DNA of 64,000 nt from Desulfosoma caldarium (GCF_003751385.1 NZ_RJVA01000009.1:434001-498000), one strand, 5' to 3'. Counted from the first letter of the stretch, positions 27,307-36,934 are shown. Made by a program: numbers and translations. Notes: generated by a model not told the origin, from the sequence alone.

Positions 27307-28741
27307 CAAGCCTGACCTCGCGCTCCCACACTGGATCCAAAAGCTCTTCCAGGCGGCGGTCGTATTCCATGAAGCACCTCATGTATTCCACATCCTCGGC
27401 GGAACGGCCAGCTTCCGCGTTGATGGGCCGCGCTTCGGTGGCCCCGATGATGGCGCGGGCCTCGGCGTAATGATCCCGAATGGGGCACGGCAGAAAGAGA
27501 TTGCGCACGCGTTCGGGAGGCTGATTGTATCCGTATTCCGCCTGCCAGCGCCGAATGTGGACAAACAAGGGCGATTTCAAGGCATCCGACAGCGTGCGGC
27601 CTCGAGCGTAAAGATCGTAGACGTTGTCCACGTGGTACGGAAAGAAGACGCACGGGGCAATGTTTCCGTGCCAATCCACATGGAGGTACCCACCGGCACG
27701 GCCCGCTGCGATGCATCCCAAAGAAAGGACCCCGCCGTTCCAGAAATCCACATAAAAGTAACCTTTTTTCTCAAGGACTTGAAGCTCTCGCTCCAGCATC
27801 CACAGCCTCTGTTCAGGCGTCACCAGCCGATCAAAGGAAGCATCGCGGCCGATGGGCATGTATTGAAAGATCCAACCGTAGGCGGCACCATGCTCTTCAA
27901 AGTAAAAGTCGAGAAACCGGTCCGAAAGGATCCGTTCGGCATTGTCACGGGTGGCCGTCACCGAAATGCCGAAGGGGACCCCCGCCTGCCGCAGGCACTT
28001 CATGGCATGCAAGATTCTTTGATGGGTTCCCGAACCCCGCCGAGCGTCCGTGTCTTCTTCAAAACCTTCCACGGAAATGGCGGGCGTCACGTTGCCCAGC
28101 TCGGCCATGCGTTCCGCCAGGGCTTCGCCGATCAGGGTCCCGTTGGTGAACACGAGAAAGTAATTGTCGGCGTTTTCGGCGATCACATCCAGAAGATCCC
28201 AGCCGGCACTGCGATAGAGAAACGGTTCGCCCCCCGAAATGACCGTGAAATGCGATCCCCATGCCTCGGTTTTCTCGCGAAGGAGCCGTCGAAAAACGGC
28301 CGCCTCCAAAGAGGCCGCACGATGAGAGCGGTCCCCCGCGTAACAGCCCAGGCAGCGCAGATTGCAATTTTCGGTGGGGCTGACCACAAGGAAACTCGGC
28401 GGATCGAACCCGTAAAAGGCGGCAAAGGCCCGAATCTTTTCCGTGTCGGCCAAAACGAACTTGTCCACAAAGGTGTCCGCCAGGCTCTCGAGAGGCTTGT
28501 CGGCAATAAAGCCGCGCCGGGCGCCGCGGGCTCCGGCGTGAAGAAGATTTTTCATGGCCTGAAAACGCAGCCGCTGCACCTGGCGGGGCCGACATTCGGG
28601 GTTTTCCACAACCAGGTAATCGTAGAGAGCCTTTTCCACCTGTTTCAAGGTGGCGTTGCGCAACAGATTGCTCTTGAGCCCCATGACCAAAAGGCCTCTC
28701 TTGAGCTTTTCTCGAAAACGGCCTGTGGCAACGGTCTTCAT
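27293..28741 (-). CDS. Radical SAM/SPASM-type protein
   Basis: The 482-residue enzyme has the CxxxCxxC motif as CNLRCLGC (after SPTE, ~residue 160) and an SPASM/twitch-like C-terminal region with cysteines in GCIAAG, APCVFF and LFLPCPIRD. Related enzymes modify peptides or prepare cofactors. No short precursor peptide gene is visible beside it. It is the first gene of the operon that runs to 20877. The start follows AAAGGAGGGAAAGCC. A helical N-terminal extension of about 140 residues precedes the radical SAM domain. Confidence 0.85.
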   Translation of the reverse strand: MKTVATGRFREKLKRGLLVMGLKSNLLRNATLKQVEKALYDYLVVENPECRPRQVQRLRFQAMKNLLHAGARGARRGFIADKPLESLADTFVDKFVLADTEKIRAFAAFYGFDPPSFLVVSPTENCNLRCLGCYAGDRSHRAASLEAAVFRRLLREKTEAWGSHFTVISGGEPFLYRSAGWDLLDVIAENADNYFLVFTNGTLIGEALAERMAELGNVTPAISVEGFEEDTDARRGSGTHQRILHAMKCLRQAGVPFGISVTATRDNAERILSDRFLDFYFEEHGAAYGWIFQYMPIGRDASFDRLVTPEQRLWMLERELQVLEKKGYFYVDFWNGGVLSLGCIAAGRAGGYLHVDWHGNIAPCVFFPYHVDNVYDLYARGRTLSDALKSPLFVHIRRWQAEYGYNQPPERVRNLFLPCPIRDHYAEARAIIGATEARPINAEAGRSAEDVEYMRCFMEYDRRLEELLDPVWEREVRLDETG

Positions 28742-28822
28742 GGCTTTCCCTCCTTTCCATCGGTAAGGTTCTGGACCTTAGGCACGGGCCGGCGCGGAAA
28801 AGCCGAGCGGCTGTTGCGACCA

Positions 28823-28859
28823 TGAAACAGTTTCACAATACCCGTTTCACATTTGAAAC
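28823..28859 (-). promoter_or_regulatory. Tandem perfect dyads upstream of the radical SAM operon
   Basis: TGAAACAGTTTCA (28823-28835) and GTTTCACATTTGAAAC (28844-28859) are two perfect palindromes built from the same half-site, TGAAAC/GTTTCA, 80-120 bases upstream of the operon start. This spacing suits an enhancer for a sigma-54 activator, and such an activator is encoded in the operon. I could not identify a convincing -24/-12 element between the dyads and the gene. Confidence 0.55.
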
Positions 28860-29252
28860 ATGTCGTGAAGTTTCCCGAACCCGGCCGCCATGGCGAAAGG
28901 ACGGCGTGGGGTACGTCCCCGGAGACCGTCTTGCTTCTCGTTCGCCAAAAGGAGCATCGTGCATGCCAACCCCCTGCCAGGTCCGCTCGCGGGCTGTGGG
29001 CCTGTTTCAGAAGAGCTCCGGATTCCTCCGCAAGGTCTTCATGCAGGACAAGGGTACGAGGTAACGGTGGACGACACTTCTTGAGAGGCCTTAAGGAAGC
29101 TGTGCTGTTTCGTTAATCGGAAACACGCGCTGGATGGAACCCGAGGCGATATGATGATTTGAGGCGCTTCGCGGTGCCCTGACCAGATCGGCGCGCGGTG
29201 CCTCGTGCGCCGATTCACCCTCGCCAGGACTTAAGAGCGAAAAGGTCGATCA
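28860..29252. other. Gene-free stretch
   Basis: Apart from the dyads at its left edge I see no gene, RNA or repeat in these 393 bases. Short open frames on the + strand have no ribosome-binding site and no family resemblance. Confidence 0.4.
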
Positions 29253-29981
29253 CTAAGGCCGTCGGTTGCGTCGCACGGGTTTGGGAAGGGCGATGCGAAA
29301 GATGAGCAGGGCCGGCAACACGAGCAGAGCCCAAAAGCCGATGCGGCTCACCTGTTCCGGGCTGAAGACACTGGCCCAGGTGCCGAGAAGTCCCACAGTG
29401 GGATCCACGCTGGCCGCCTGCCGATAGGCTTCCCGAGCCGCCAGCGAGTTGCCGCGGTCGGCTTCGATTCTGCCGCGCACCAGAAGCGCGCGGGCCATGG
29501 CCGTCGAGTCGTCATGGAGGCTGAGCACCGCGGCCACATCCCTTTCCGCTTCCGCAACACGGCCCAGTTCGTAGAAAACTTCGGCACGGTAGCTAAGCCC
29601 ATCGCTGCGTTTTTCGTCCCACGCGTCGGCTCCCTGGAGATCGGCCAGGGCTTTTTCCCATTGCTGCCGTTTCATGAAAACCAGAGCACGAAAAAGCAGG
29701 CCTCGAACGTCCCGCCCGCCCTTTTCCATATAGGCCGTGAGGTCCGCTTCGGCCTCGTCGAGCTTTCCCTGATAATAATAGATGGTACCGCGTTCCCTGA
29801 GGGCTTCCACTAAGCCGGCATCCAAAGCCAAAGCTTCCGTGTACAAAGCCGCTCGACGGTACATGATGGTATCCTTGCGGGCCCTTTCCACAAGGTCCGT
29901 GGCGGTCTGCATGGCGTGGCCGGCGCTCAGCCCGCTGCTCAACACAAGCATTGCCGCAATGATTCCCGTGACCAGGCGCAT
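29253..29981 (-). CDS. Exported TPR-repeat protein with C-terminal membrane helix
   Basis: The 242-residue protein has a signal peptide (MRLVTGIIAAMLVLSSGLSAGHA), about five tetratricopeptide-like helical pairs rich in Ala, Leu and Tyr (for example GLVEALRERGTIYYYQGKLD), and one membrane helix near the end (IGFWALLVLPALLIFRIAL) followed by a basic tail. It is therefore a membrane-anchored periplasmic TPR scaffold. The partner is unknown. It is divergent from the FprA gene. Confidence 0.8.
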   Translation of the reverse strand: MRLVTGIIAAMLVLSSGLSAGHAMQTATDLVERARKDTIMYRRAALYTEALALDAGLVEALRERGTIYYYQGKLDEAEADLTAYMEKGGRDVRGLLFRALVFMKRQQWEKALADLQGADAWDEKRSDGLSYRAEVFYELGRVAEAERDVAAVLSLHDDSTAMARALLVRGRIEADRGNSLAAREAYRQAASVDPTVGLLGTWASVFSPEQVSRIGFWALLVLPALLIFRIALPKPVRRNRRP

Positions 29982-30288
29982 GGCGAGATCCTTTCCAACA
30001 ATCGGTATGGGAGCGGGAGAAGCCGCTTCAACCTTGAGATCGGAACTTAACTTTTAAAACTTAAGCGTTCTTGAGGGGATTAGCAACGTGAATGCCGAAA
30101 ATAAATTCCGCAAAGATCAAAGACGGGACGACGCGCAACCTTTTTTTACCCAGTCCCTTTATAGAGCCCTGCCTAGTGCTTTTTTCACAGGCACGCATGT
30201 GCTAATCTTCGAAAGTTAAGGGCCAGCATCATTGTGAGGAGCATGCATATCGGCAAAATGTAGCGCACCGGAATGGAAAGGAGCCCCC
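29982..30288. promoter_or_regulatory. Divergent intergenic region between TPR gene and fprA
   Basis: The region is AT-richer than its surroundings and holds a dyad, AACTTAACTTTTAAAACTTAAG (30046-30067 approximately, arms CTTAA/TTAAG), which may be an operator or promoter part. An AAAGGAG ribosome-binding site ends it just before the FprA ATG. No gene is seen. Confidence 0.4.
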
Positions 30289-31479
30289 ATGATTGGATTG
30301 CCCGCCGTCGCTCGCGACACCTACTGGGTCGGCGTCAATGACCATGAAACCGATCTCTTTGAAGCCCTCTGGCCCCTGCCATACGGCGTCTCTTACAACG
30401 CCTATCTGGTGGTGGATAACAAGATCGCCTTGATCGATGCCGTAAAAGGCCATTTTCTCGCCGATCATCTGGGCAAAATTCGCGCCCTGTTGCCTGCGCA
30501 CAAATCTTTGGACTACCTGATCATCAACCACATGGAACCGGATCATACGGGAGCCATTGATATTCTTCGATCCGTCTTTCCCCACATGACCCTGGTGGGT
30601 AACAAGAAGACCTTGGAGATGCTCCGCGCCTTTTACGGGGCCGACAGCGCCTGCCTTGAAGTGGGCGACGGGGACGAGCTGGACTTGGGCACGCACAGGC
30701 TGCAGTTTCATCTCACGCCCATGGTCCACTGGCCGGAGACCATGATGACCTTTGATGCCACCACGGGGGTGCTCTTTTCCGGAGATGCCTTTGGCGGGTT
30801 TGGTGCCGTGGATCGAGGCCTCTTTGACGACGAAGTGAACCTGGAGCTGATGCAAAGGGAAATGCTTCGCTATTTCACAAACATCGTCGCCCGCTACGGC
30901 CAGATGGTGATCAAGGCCATTGAGAAACTGCGGCCCGTGCCCCTGCGCGTGGTGGCTCCGACCCATGGTACCGTGTGGCGCCGGAATCCTTCACTGCCCG
31001 TGGAGCTGTATGCGCGCTGGAGCGCTCAGGAATGCGACCCCACCGTCGCCGTCATCTACGGGTCCATGTATGGCAACACGTACCGGCTTGTGGAAGTGGC
31101 GGCTCGGGCCTTGACCGAGCGCGGTCTCGCGCCTGTGGTGCACGACATCGCGCGCAGCCATGCCTCCCACGTGGTGGCCGATCTGTGGACCTGCAAGGGA
31201 TTGATCTTGGCCTGTCCCACCTACAACACAGGCCTCTTTCCTCCCATGGAATCCCTGCTGGCCTTGCTGGAAAACAAGCTTCTCAAGAATCGCCTTTTGG
31301 GTTTTGTCACAAGCTATGCCTGGGCCGGTGGCGCCAGAAAGGCACTGGAAGCCTTTGCCCAAAGGTTATCCTTGGAGGTGGTGCCTCCGGTCGTGGAGGT
31401 CAAGGGGGCGGGCACAGCCCAGGACCTGGAACAGTGCGCCCTTTTGGCTGCACATCTGGCCGAGCGCATCTCTTCCTAG
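30289..31479 (+). CDS. fprA: A-type flavoprotein (flavodiiron protein, FprA)
   Basis: The 396-residue protein reduces O2 (or NO) to water in the cytoplasm. The metallo-beta-lactamase-like diiron domain shows NHMEPDHTGA (H-x-E-x-D-H ligands, ~80-88), MVHWPETM, SGDAFGGFG and APTHGTVWR; the flavodoxin domain begins at ~256 with YGSMYGNTYR. Length and ligands are complete. Electrons usually come from rubredoxin, one of which is encoded at 37463-37621. It stands alone with its own ribosome-binding site. Confidence 0.95.
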   Translation: MIGLPAVARDTYWVGVNDHETDLFEALWPLPYGVSYNAYLVVDNKIALIDAVKGHFLADHLGKIRALLPAHKSLDYLIINHMEPDHTGAIDILRSVFPHMTLVGNKKTLEMLRAFYGADSACLEVGDGDELDLGTHRLQFHLTPMVHWPETMMTFDATTGVLFSGDAFGGFGAVDRGLFDDEVNLELMQREMLRYFTNIVARYGQMVIKAIEKLRPVPLRVVAPTHGTVWRRNPSLPVELYARWSAQECDPTVAVIYGSMYGNTYRLVEVAARALTERGLAPVVHDIARSHASHVVADLWTCKGLILACPTYNTGLFPPMESLLALLENKLLKNRLLGFVTSYAWAGGARKALEAFAQRLSLEVVPPVVEVKGAGTAQDLEQCALLAAHLAERISS

Positions 31480-31627
31480 ACGATTGTCCACGAGAGCGCG
31501 TCGAGTCTATCCTGTGGCGACATATTCTGTGGGATGACCGCAAGGGGCGATCAGGGGCCGCGGCGCGCACCGGTCCCACAAGGCCTGACCGTGGGCAAGC
31601 GCTTGGCCCAGCGTCCGGACAGGGTCT

Positions 31628-32563
31628 TTAGGCGCCGCACGGGCAGGTTTCTTGCGTGAATCCGAGACGCAATCCCAGTTTCCAGGCGGTCTTAAAAGCC
31701 CTGTGAATTTCTTCGGTCGTGGGTTTTCGGTCCAGAGGCGGTTTCTTCAGTGCTTTGTGGGCGGGAAAGTACTGGTCCATGAGGCTCACCCACACACCCT
31801 TGCCCAGAGCTCGGCGCAGAAACCCCAGGCATTGGCTCGTGCCAGACAGATCTTCGGGCAACACCAAATGGCGAACCAGAAGCCCACGGACGGCCACACC
31901 GTCCTCATCACACTGCAATGGCCCCACCTGACGCCACATGGCCAAAAGAGCGCGCCGATTTTGCACCACGTAGTCGGCTCGGCCGCAGCACCAGGCCGCC
32001 GCCTTCTGAGACGCAAACTTGATATCGGGAAGGTAGATGTCCACAATGCCGTCCAAGGCTCGAAGAAGGGCCACCCTTTCATAGCCGCTGGAATTGTAGA
32101 CCAACGGAATGCTTAAACCCTTTTGGGTCGCAATGACCAAAGCCTCGAGAAACTGCGGCACCTGATGAGTCGGCGTGACGAGGTTGATGTTGTGGACGCC
32201 TCGCCGCTGCAGCCCAAGCATCTTTTCGGCCAGCGTCTCGGCGTCCATCACTCGGCCCACACCCATTTGACTGATGGGATAATTTTGACAAAAAAGACAT
32301 TGGAGCGTGCAGCCGGAAAAGAAGATAGTGCCCGAGCCGCGGGTGCCGGCAATGGGCGGTTCTTCCCAGGGATGGACACTGACGGCGGCCACTTTGAGGC
32401 GCGCATCGGTGCGACAAAAGCCCAGGCGGCCCGATAGGCGGTCTACACCACAGCGGCGCGGGCACAGATCACACATCCTGAGCTGTTCTTTAAGGGACGC
32501 CGCCGTGCGCTGCAGAGCCCCTGTATGGAATGCGTGAACATAAGCTGGCACGGCATCTCTCAT
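31628..32563 (-). CDS. Radical SAM protein of the PflA-like/PflX group
   Basis: The 311-residue protein has an N-terminal Cys set (CDLCPRRCGVDR) and the radical SAM motif CTLQCLFCQN (~80-89), plus HQVPQFLEAL and VYNSSGYE as in PflX-like, putative pyruvate formate-lyase-activating proteins. No glycyl-radical enzyme is encoded in the window, and this branch of the family probably has a different substrate. Start 32563 was chosen for its spacing to AGAAAGACC; the frame is open 31 codons further upstream, where it would overlap the promoter of the divergent gene. Confidence 0.8.
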   Translation of the reverse strand: MRDAVPAYVHAFHTGALQRTAASLKEQLRMCDLCPRRCGVDRLSGRLGFCRTDARLKVAAVSVHPWEEPPIAGTRGSGTIFFSGCTLQCLFCQNYPISQMGVGRVMDAETLAEKMLGLQRRGVHNINLVTPTHQVPQFLEALVIATQKGLSIPLVYNSSGYERVALLRALDGIVDIYLPDIKFASQKAAAWCCGRADYVVQNRRALLAMWRQVGPLQCDEDGVAVRGLLVRHLVLPEDLSGTSQCLGFLRRALGKGVWVSLMDQYFPAHKALKKPPLDRKPTTEEIHRAFKTAWKLGLRLGFTQETCPCGA

Positions 32564-32618
32564 GGTCTTTCTGGACAAATCGGCATTGTAGCGATTTTTC
32601 CTCGTGAGGAAAGGGGTC

Positions 32619-33110
32619 ATGGACAGAAAAGACACACAAGCCTTTGAAGCGACCATTTGCCACTTTCAACGAATCGCCAAAGAGAATCGGTTCGCCGAAA
32701 ACGCCTCCATCGCCCACGACACCGATCAGTGTCTGGTGTGCCGTCCGGACCGATGCGCCGGCGATCCCTTCACCGTCTACGTGGACATCATCGCCCGGTG
32801 CCTTCCCGTTCGGCGCCCTCGTCTGGATCCCGACCTGGTGGCCGCCATTGCTGAAGACGCGCAGTGGGCCGGCCTTTCCACTTCCTTTACCGTCCAAGAT
32901 CTAAAAGATCGCCGCGCGACGGCCATGAAAGCTTTTCGTCTTTGGGTGCGCAACGCTCTGGAAACGGGCCTCGAATTGCTCTCCGTACACAGCCCCACCA
33001 GCTTGTCTTTTTCCTTGGAGGACGCCCGGGGCATACCACAACGAGAAGCTTTTGTGGAGGGGTGCATCGAGCGGGTCATGGATCAGATTCTGGGAGAAAA
33101 CTCAACTTGA
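32619..33110 (+). CDS. Unrecognised soluble protein
   Basis: The 163-residue protein starts after GAGGAAAGGGGTC. It has cysteines in TICHF, QCLVCRPDRCAGD and IIARCLPV, suggesting a metal site in the N-terminal half, and a helical C-terminal half. I do not recognise a family. It is divergent from the radical SAM gene at its left (55 bases between starts) and is followed by about 290 bases before a kinase gene. Confidence 0.65.
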   Translation: MDRKDTQAFEATICHFQRIAKENRFAENASIAHDTDQCLVCRPDRCAGDPFTVYVDIIARCLPVRRPRLDPDLVAAIAEDAQWAGLSTSFTVQDLKDRRATAMKAFRLWVRNALETGLELLSVHSPTSLSFSLEDARGIPQREAFVEGCIERVMDQILGENST

Positions 33111-33399
33111 CACCCGTGCGTGTGGTTTCGGCCGTTTTCCTTGGCACGGTCAAACGCTAAGGCGGCCACCGGCCCTTTTGGGGTCCCGCCGTCAGCCATG
33201 CCTGGCAACACACGGTGCACTCGTCTGCGCGAAACAAGCCTCCCATCTGATGGGACGCCCTCAAGAGAGGCGAGCAGAATTTGGGCCATTGACGCCGAAT
33301 ACCTTTCTTTATTTCAAGTCGCCCTTCGATCGTGCCGATAGAACAAGTACACAGGCCTCTCGAACTGTCCATGAAACCCTTTAAAGGAAGGCACATTCC

Positions 33400-35787
33400 A
33401 TGGCACGCATCCTCGTTGTGGACGATGAAGCCGCCATTCGCGAACTGGTTCAAGGCGCCTTGAAGAGTTTCGGCTATCAGTGTGAGACCGCGCCCAACGC
33501 CGCCGCGGCCAGGGCCCTCTTAAAGGCCCAGGATTTCGACTTGGTCATTTCCGATGTGATCATGCCCGGCGAAAACGGGCTCGATTTGATCGCCCATGTG
33601 GTTGAAACCTATCCGGATACGGGAACGCTCATTCTATCGGCCCTGGATGACCCGGCCTTGACTCAAAAAGCTCTGGACTTGGGAATTTACGGCTATGTCG
33701 TCAAACCCTTTGATATGACGTCCTTGCGAATTCACGTGGCCTGCGCCTTGAAGCAACGGGAAGTGCAGATGGCCAACCGCCGGTATCGTGAAGATCTCGA
33801 GCGGCTCGCGGAACAGAGGACTCGAGAACTCCATCGACAGCAACAGGACTATGCCGCTTTGGTCACGAATCTTCCCTGTGTCGTCTACACGGGCTTCACG
33901 GACTGGTCGGTGGCTTTTGTCTCGGAAAAGGTGCGAGATGTCACAGGCTATGAGCCTGAGGTCTTTCTTTCGGGACAAAAGCGATGGAGCGAGTGCATTG
34001 TGCCGGAGGATCTTCCGACGTTGTCAGAACCTCTCAAGAAAGCCATGGCCCGTGACGGGACCTTCATTCGAGAATACCGCATCGTGGATGCCCATGGTCA
34101 GATTCGCTGGATTCAGGATCGAGGCCGCGTCATTCTCAGCCCCGAAAGCAATTTGGATCACGTCTCCGGAGTGTTTTTTGACATCACGGAGCAGAAGAAA
34201 GTTCGAGAAGCTCTAGAGCAAGCCAAGGAAGAATGGGAACGCACTTTTGATGCTGTTCCGGCTCTGATCCAGGTGTCGGACAAGAATAGGCGCATTCTTA
34301 AAGTCAATGCGGCTCTCGCCAACCGAGTGGGAATCCCTCGCGAGGACATCATCGGTCGCTCCTGTTACGACATTATTTACGGGCGATTGGAAAAATGCCC
34401 GCAGTGCCCGTGGGACAACGCCGAGTCTTTGAACTTTCCTCTGGAACGGGAAGTCTACAATGAACACCTGGGAGGCTATTTCCACATCACGAGCGCCCCC
34501 TTGTACAACAGCGACGGGTCCTTGGCGGGCTGCATTTCCGTCTCCCACGACATCACCGCCCTCAAGGAAGCCGAGCAGGAAGTGCGCCGAGCCCACTGGG
34601 AACTGGAACAGCTCGTCTCGGCCATCTCTTCCATACTCATCGGGCTGGATCCGCAAGGGCGCATCACCCGATGGAACACCATGGCCGAAAGCGTCTTTGG
34701 ATTGCTCAGCACCGAAGTTCTGGGCAAAAAATTGGAAGACCTGCCCCTTGAGTGGCAATGGGAACGGGTGCAGTTGGCCGTAGAATCCTGCCGCCGAAAG
34801 AAGAGGATCCATCGCGTGGAGGACGTTCGATTCACGCGTCCCGATGGTCAGCCGGGTTTTCTCGGCTTCACCATTAACCCCATGCGCTTGGACCATGACA
34901 CTGAGCTGGGGCTCCTCATCATGGGCGCCGAAATCACGCAAAGAAAACTTCTGGAGGCGCAGTTGGCCCAGGCCCAAAAGCTGGAATCCATCGGCCAGCT
35001 GGCGGCAGGCATCGCCCATGAAATCAACACGCCCGTGCAGTTCATCGGAGACAACACGCGGTTTCTTGAAGATGCCTTTCGAGACCTTTCTAGGTTGCTG
35101 GAAAAATATCAGGAACTGGTGCAGCGCGCGCGCCAGGCGGAGGACTTGGCGAATCTGGTTCGCGAGGTGGAAGAAGCCGCCGAGACCATTGATTTGGACT
35201 ACCTGCTAACGGAAATTCCACGGGCCATTGAACAGACGCTGGAAGGGGTCCAGCGGGTGGCCAAAATCGTCCTGGCCATGAAGGAATTCTCTCATCCCGA
35301 CCGAGAAGAAAAGGTCCCGACGGATATCAATCGGGCCTTGGAAAACACGCTGACGGTGGCCCGCAACGAGTGGAAGTACGTGGCGGACCTCGTCGCCGAG
35401 CTGGACCCCAATCTTCCTCTGGTGCCCTGCATTCCCGGAGAAATGAACCAGGTGTTTCTCAACATTGTGGTCAATGCCGCCCATGCCGTCAAAGACGCCG
35501 TGAAGGATCAACCCGACACCAAGGGCACCATCACGGTGGCCACGCGGGTGGTGGACGATTGGTGTGAAATTCGCGTTGCCGATACCGGTACCGGTATTCC
35601 CGAAAAGATTCGGCACCGTATCTTCGACCCCTTTTTCACCACCAAGGAAGTGGGCAGAGGCACCGGCCAGGGACTGGCCATCTCTCATCACGTGGTGGTG
35701 GAAAAACACAAGGGCCAATTGCTGTTTGAAACCGAAGAAGGCCGCGGCACGACCTTTATCATTCGCCTGCCCATGGAGAGTTCGTGA
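33400..35787 (+). CDS. Hybrid sensor kinase: receiver, PAS domains and histidine kinase
   Basis: The 795-residue soluble protein starts with a receiver domain ([13 protein letters not shown]; Asp in [14 protein letters not shown]; residues ~1-120), a coiled coil, three PAS domains (~145-275, ~290-400 with PQCPWDNAE, ~405-530), a HisKA with the His in [15 protein letters not shown] (~543), and an HATPase ([25 protein letters not shown]). The order receiver-first and no membrane helix suggest that it responds to another kinase and to intracellular signals. Its 3' end overlaps the convergent HEAT-repeat gene by 29 bases. Confidence 0.93.
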   Translation: MARILVVDDEAAIRELVQGALKSFGYQCETAPNAAAARALLKAQDFDLVISDVIMPGENGLDLIAHVVETYPDTGTLILSALDDPALTQKALDLGIYGYVVKPFDMTSLRIHVACALKQREVQMANRRYREDLERLAEQRTRELHRQQQDYAALVTNLPCVVYTGFTDWSVAFVSEKVRDVTGYEPEVFLSGQKRWSECIVPEDLPTLSEPLKKAMARDGTFIREYRIVDAHGQIRWIQDRGRVILSPESNLDHVSGVFFDITEQKKVREALEQAKEEWERTFDAVPALIQVSDKNRRILKVNAALANRVGIPREDIIGRSCYDIIYGRLEKCPQCPWDNAESLNFPLEREVYNEHLGGYFHITSAPLYNSDGSLAGCISVSHDITALKEAEQEVRRAHWELEQLVSAISSILIGLDPQGRITRWNTMAESVFGLLSTEVLGKKLEDLPLEWQWERVQLAVESCRRKKRIHRVEDVRFTRPDGQPGFLGFTINPMRLDHDTELGLLIMGAEITQRKLLEAQLAQAQKLESIGQLAAGIAHEINTPVQFIGDNTRFLEDAFRDLSRLLEKYQELVQRARQAEDLANLVREVEEAAETIDLDYLLTEIPRAIEQTLEGVQRVAKIVLAMKEFSHPDREEKVPTDINRALENTLTVARNEWKYVADLVAELDPNLPLVPCIPGEMNQVFLNIVVNAAHAVKDAVKDQPDTKGTITVATRVVDDWCEIRVADTGTGIPEKIRHRIFDPFFTTKEVGRGTGQGLAISHHVVVEKHKGQLLFETEEGRGTTFIIRLPMESS

Positions 35788-36487
35788 GGTTTTCTCGAGC
35801 GCGAATGGCCGCAAGAGCTTCCCGAGCCACATCAGCTACGGAGGTGTCCTCCAGGGTTTCATGGCGGTAAAGGCGCACCGGAGCCGCATCCCCAGTAAAA
35901 GATGCCACAACCCCAAGGCAGGATGCATTTCCCACGGCACGCAACCCCCACAGCGCCAAAGCGCGAAACAGGGCACGGGGGTGCCGAGCGTACACGACGA
36001 AGTCTTGAGCGCTTGCTGAAAGAAGCTTTGGGTGGGCTTGAACCAAGCGCGCCAAGGCCCACAGAGCGCCCGCCAGCAGGGGTTCATGCTCCAGGTAGTT
36101 TTCGTCTTGCCTCACAAAGGACAGCACGAGCCGACCATATTCTTGAGCCAACCCAGGGCTGCGGGCCAGGGCCTCTCCCATGGCTTCCGGAATGCCCCAT
36201 CCGATCCCCCCCGATTCGTCGTTGAGCAGCCACAGAAACCGACGAACAATCACGCGGGCCGATTCCAGGTCGTCTTCCGCCAGGGTCGCCGTGATAAAGC
36301 CTGCGGCCGTCACGGCATGCCATCGCAGCATCTCATCGGTGGAACACAAAAAGGACAGGAGCGGATTGATGACCCGCCGAGGTGAAAAGGAGCGCCAAAC
36401 CTCCAGATTTTTTGAAAAATCCGGGGAAGCCAAAAGGCTCTCAATCTGCCTCTTGCCCACCCGCCTCGAAGGCTCTTTTTCGATCAC
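35759..36487 (-). CDS. HEAT-repeat protein, DVU0298-like
   Basis: The 242-residue protein is made of helical repeats with Trp- and Ala-rich helices (MLRWHAVTAAGF, GIGWGIPEAMGEAL, EPLLAGALWALARL, ALFRALALWGLRAVG). This pattern fits the HEAT-like DVU0298 family, known from sulfate reducers without assigned function. A GTG start at 36487 overlaps the ferredoxin stop as GTGA, preceded by GAGGAG, which decides against the longer frame. It is translationally coupled to the ferredoxin, suggesting a joint role. Confidence 0.8.
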   Translation of the reverse strand: MIEKEPSRRVGKRQIESLLASPDFSKNLEVWRSFSPRRVINPLLSFLCSTDEMLRWHAVTAAGFITATLAEDDLESARVIVRRFLWLLNDESGGIGWGIPEAMGEALARSPGLAQEYGRLVLSFVRQDENYLEHEPLLAGALWALARLVQAHPKLLSASAQDFVVYARHPRALFRALALWGLRAVGNASCLGVVASFTGDAAPVRLYRHETLEDTSVADVAREALAAIRARENLTNSPWAGE

Positions 36488-36690
36488 TCGGTCGTCTCCT
36501 CGTCGTCTTCCCAAAAAATGCAGTGGGACGGGCACATCATGATGGCTTCCTCCACCAAGGCGTCGGGATACATAGCGCACTCCCGCACTTCAATGTAGCC
36601 CGCCTCACTGCGCGCAAACACCTGAGGGCACACGCTCACGCAACCGTCACAGTCCACACAGTCGCTCAAATCCACCACAGGACGGCGCAT
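36484..36690 (-). CDS. Small [4Fe-4S] ferredoxin
   Basis: The 68-residue protein has one [4Fe-4S] set CVDCDGCVSVCP (~11-22) with the fourth ligand in CPSH near the C-terminus, as in monocluster ferredoxins of sulfate reducers; the second cluster set is degenerate. In-frame codons before the ATG spell DPDNWDKELIKK, protein-like but without a start before a TGA at about 36730, so the true start may be earlier and non-canonical. It is coupled to the HEAT-repeat gene. Confidence 0.8.
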   Translation of the reverse strand: MRRPVVDLSDCVDCDGCVSVCPQVFARSEAGYIEVRECAMYPDALVEEAIMMCPSHCIFWEDDEETTE

Positions 36691-36760
36691 CTTTTTGATA
36701 AGCTCCTTGTCCCAATTGTCCGGGTCGTCTCATGGGTAAACCCTCATGGCCCAAAGCCCA

Positions 36761-36788
36761 AAAAAACCGGATCCCTTTCGAATCCGGT
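36761..36788 (-). terminator. Rho-independent terminator
   Basis: On the minus strand CCGGATTCG...GATCCGG forms a hairpin followed by seven T residues. It would end transcripts coming from the ferritin-like gene at 36935 and separate them from the ferredoxin pair. Confidence 0.75.
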
Positions 36789-36859
36789 CGTTTGGCTGGG
36801 GCGCCATTTTCACGCCCCAACGTTCGCCATCGAAGCCCGATGTCAGCAGGGGTGCATTC

Positions 36860-36912
36860 TGTGGGAGCGAAACACGACGCCATGAGCTCTCGCGGCTCGC
36901 GCCGCTCCCACG
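36860..36912. repeat. Inverted GC-rich repeat (REP-like)
   Basis: GTGGGAGCG (36861) and CGCTCCCAC (36904) form the arms of an imperfect palindrome whose right half contains CGCGGCTCGCGCCGCTCCC, shared with 4281 and, diverged, with 49944. It is intergenic, next to a terminator. Confidence 0.6.
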
Positions 36913-36934
36913 TGTTTCCCATTCGAAGAAGCGG

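Noticed and set aside
27293-28741. Radical SAM/SPASM protein as a peptide-maturation (RiPP) enzyme
   Set aside because: No short precursor frame with a ribosome-binding site was found next to it; the neighbours point to a cofactor or substrate-reduction role instead.
27101-28825. 574-codon + strand frame over the radical SAM gene
   Set aside because: Antisense shadow; the minus strand has the radical SAM and PP-loop motifs.
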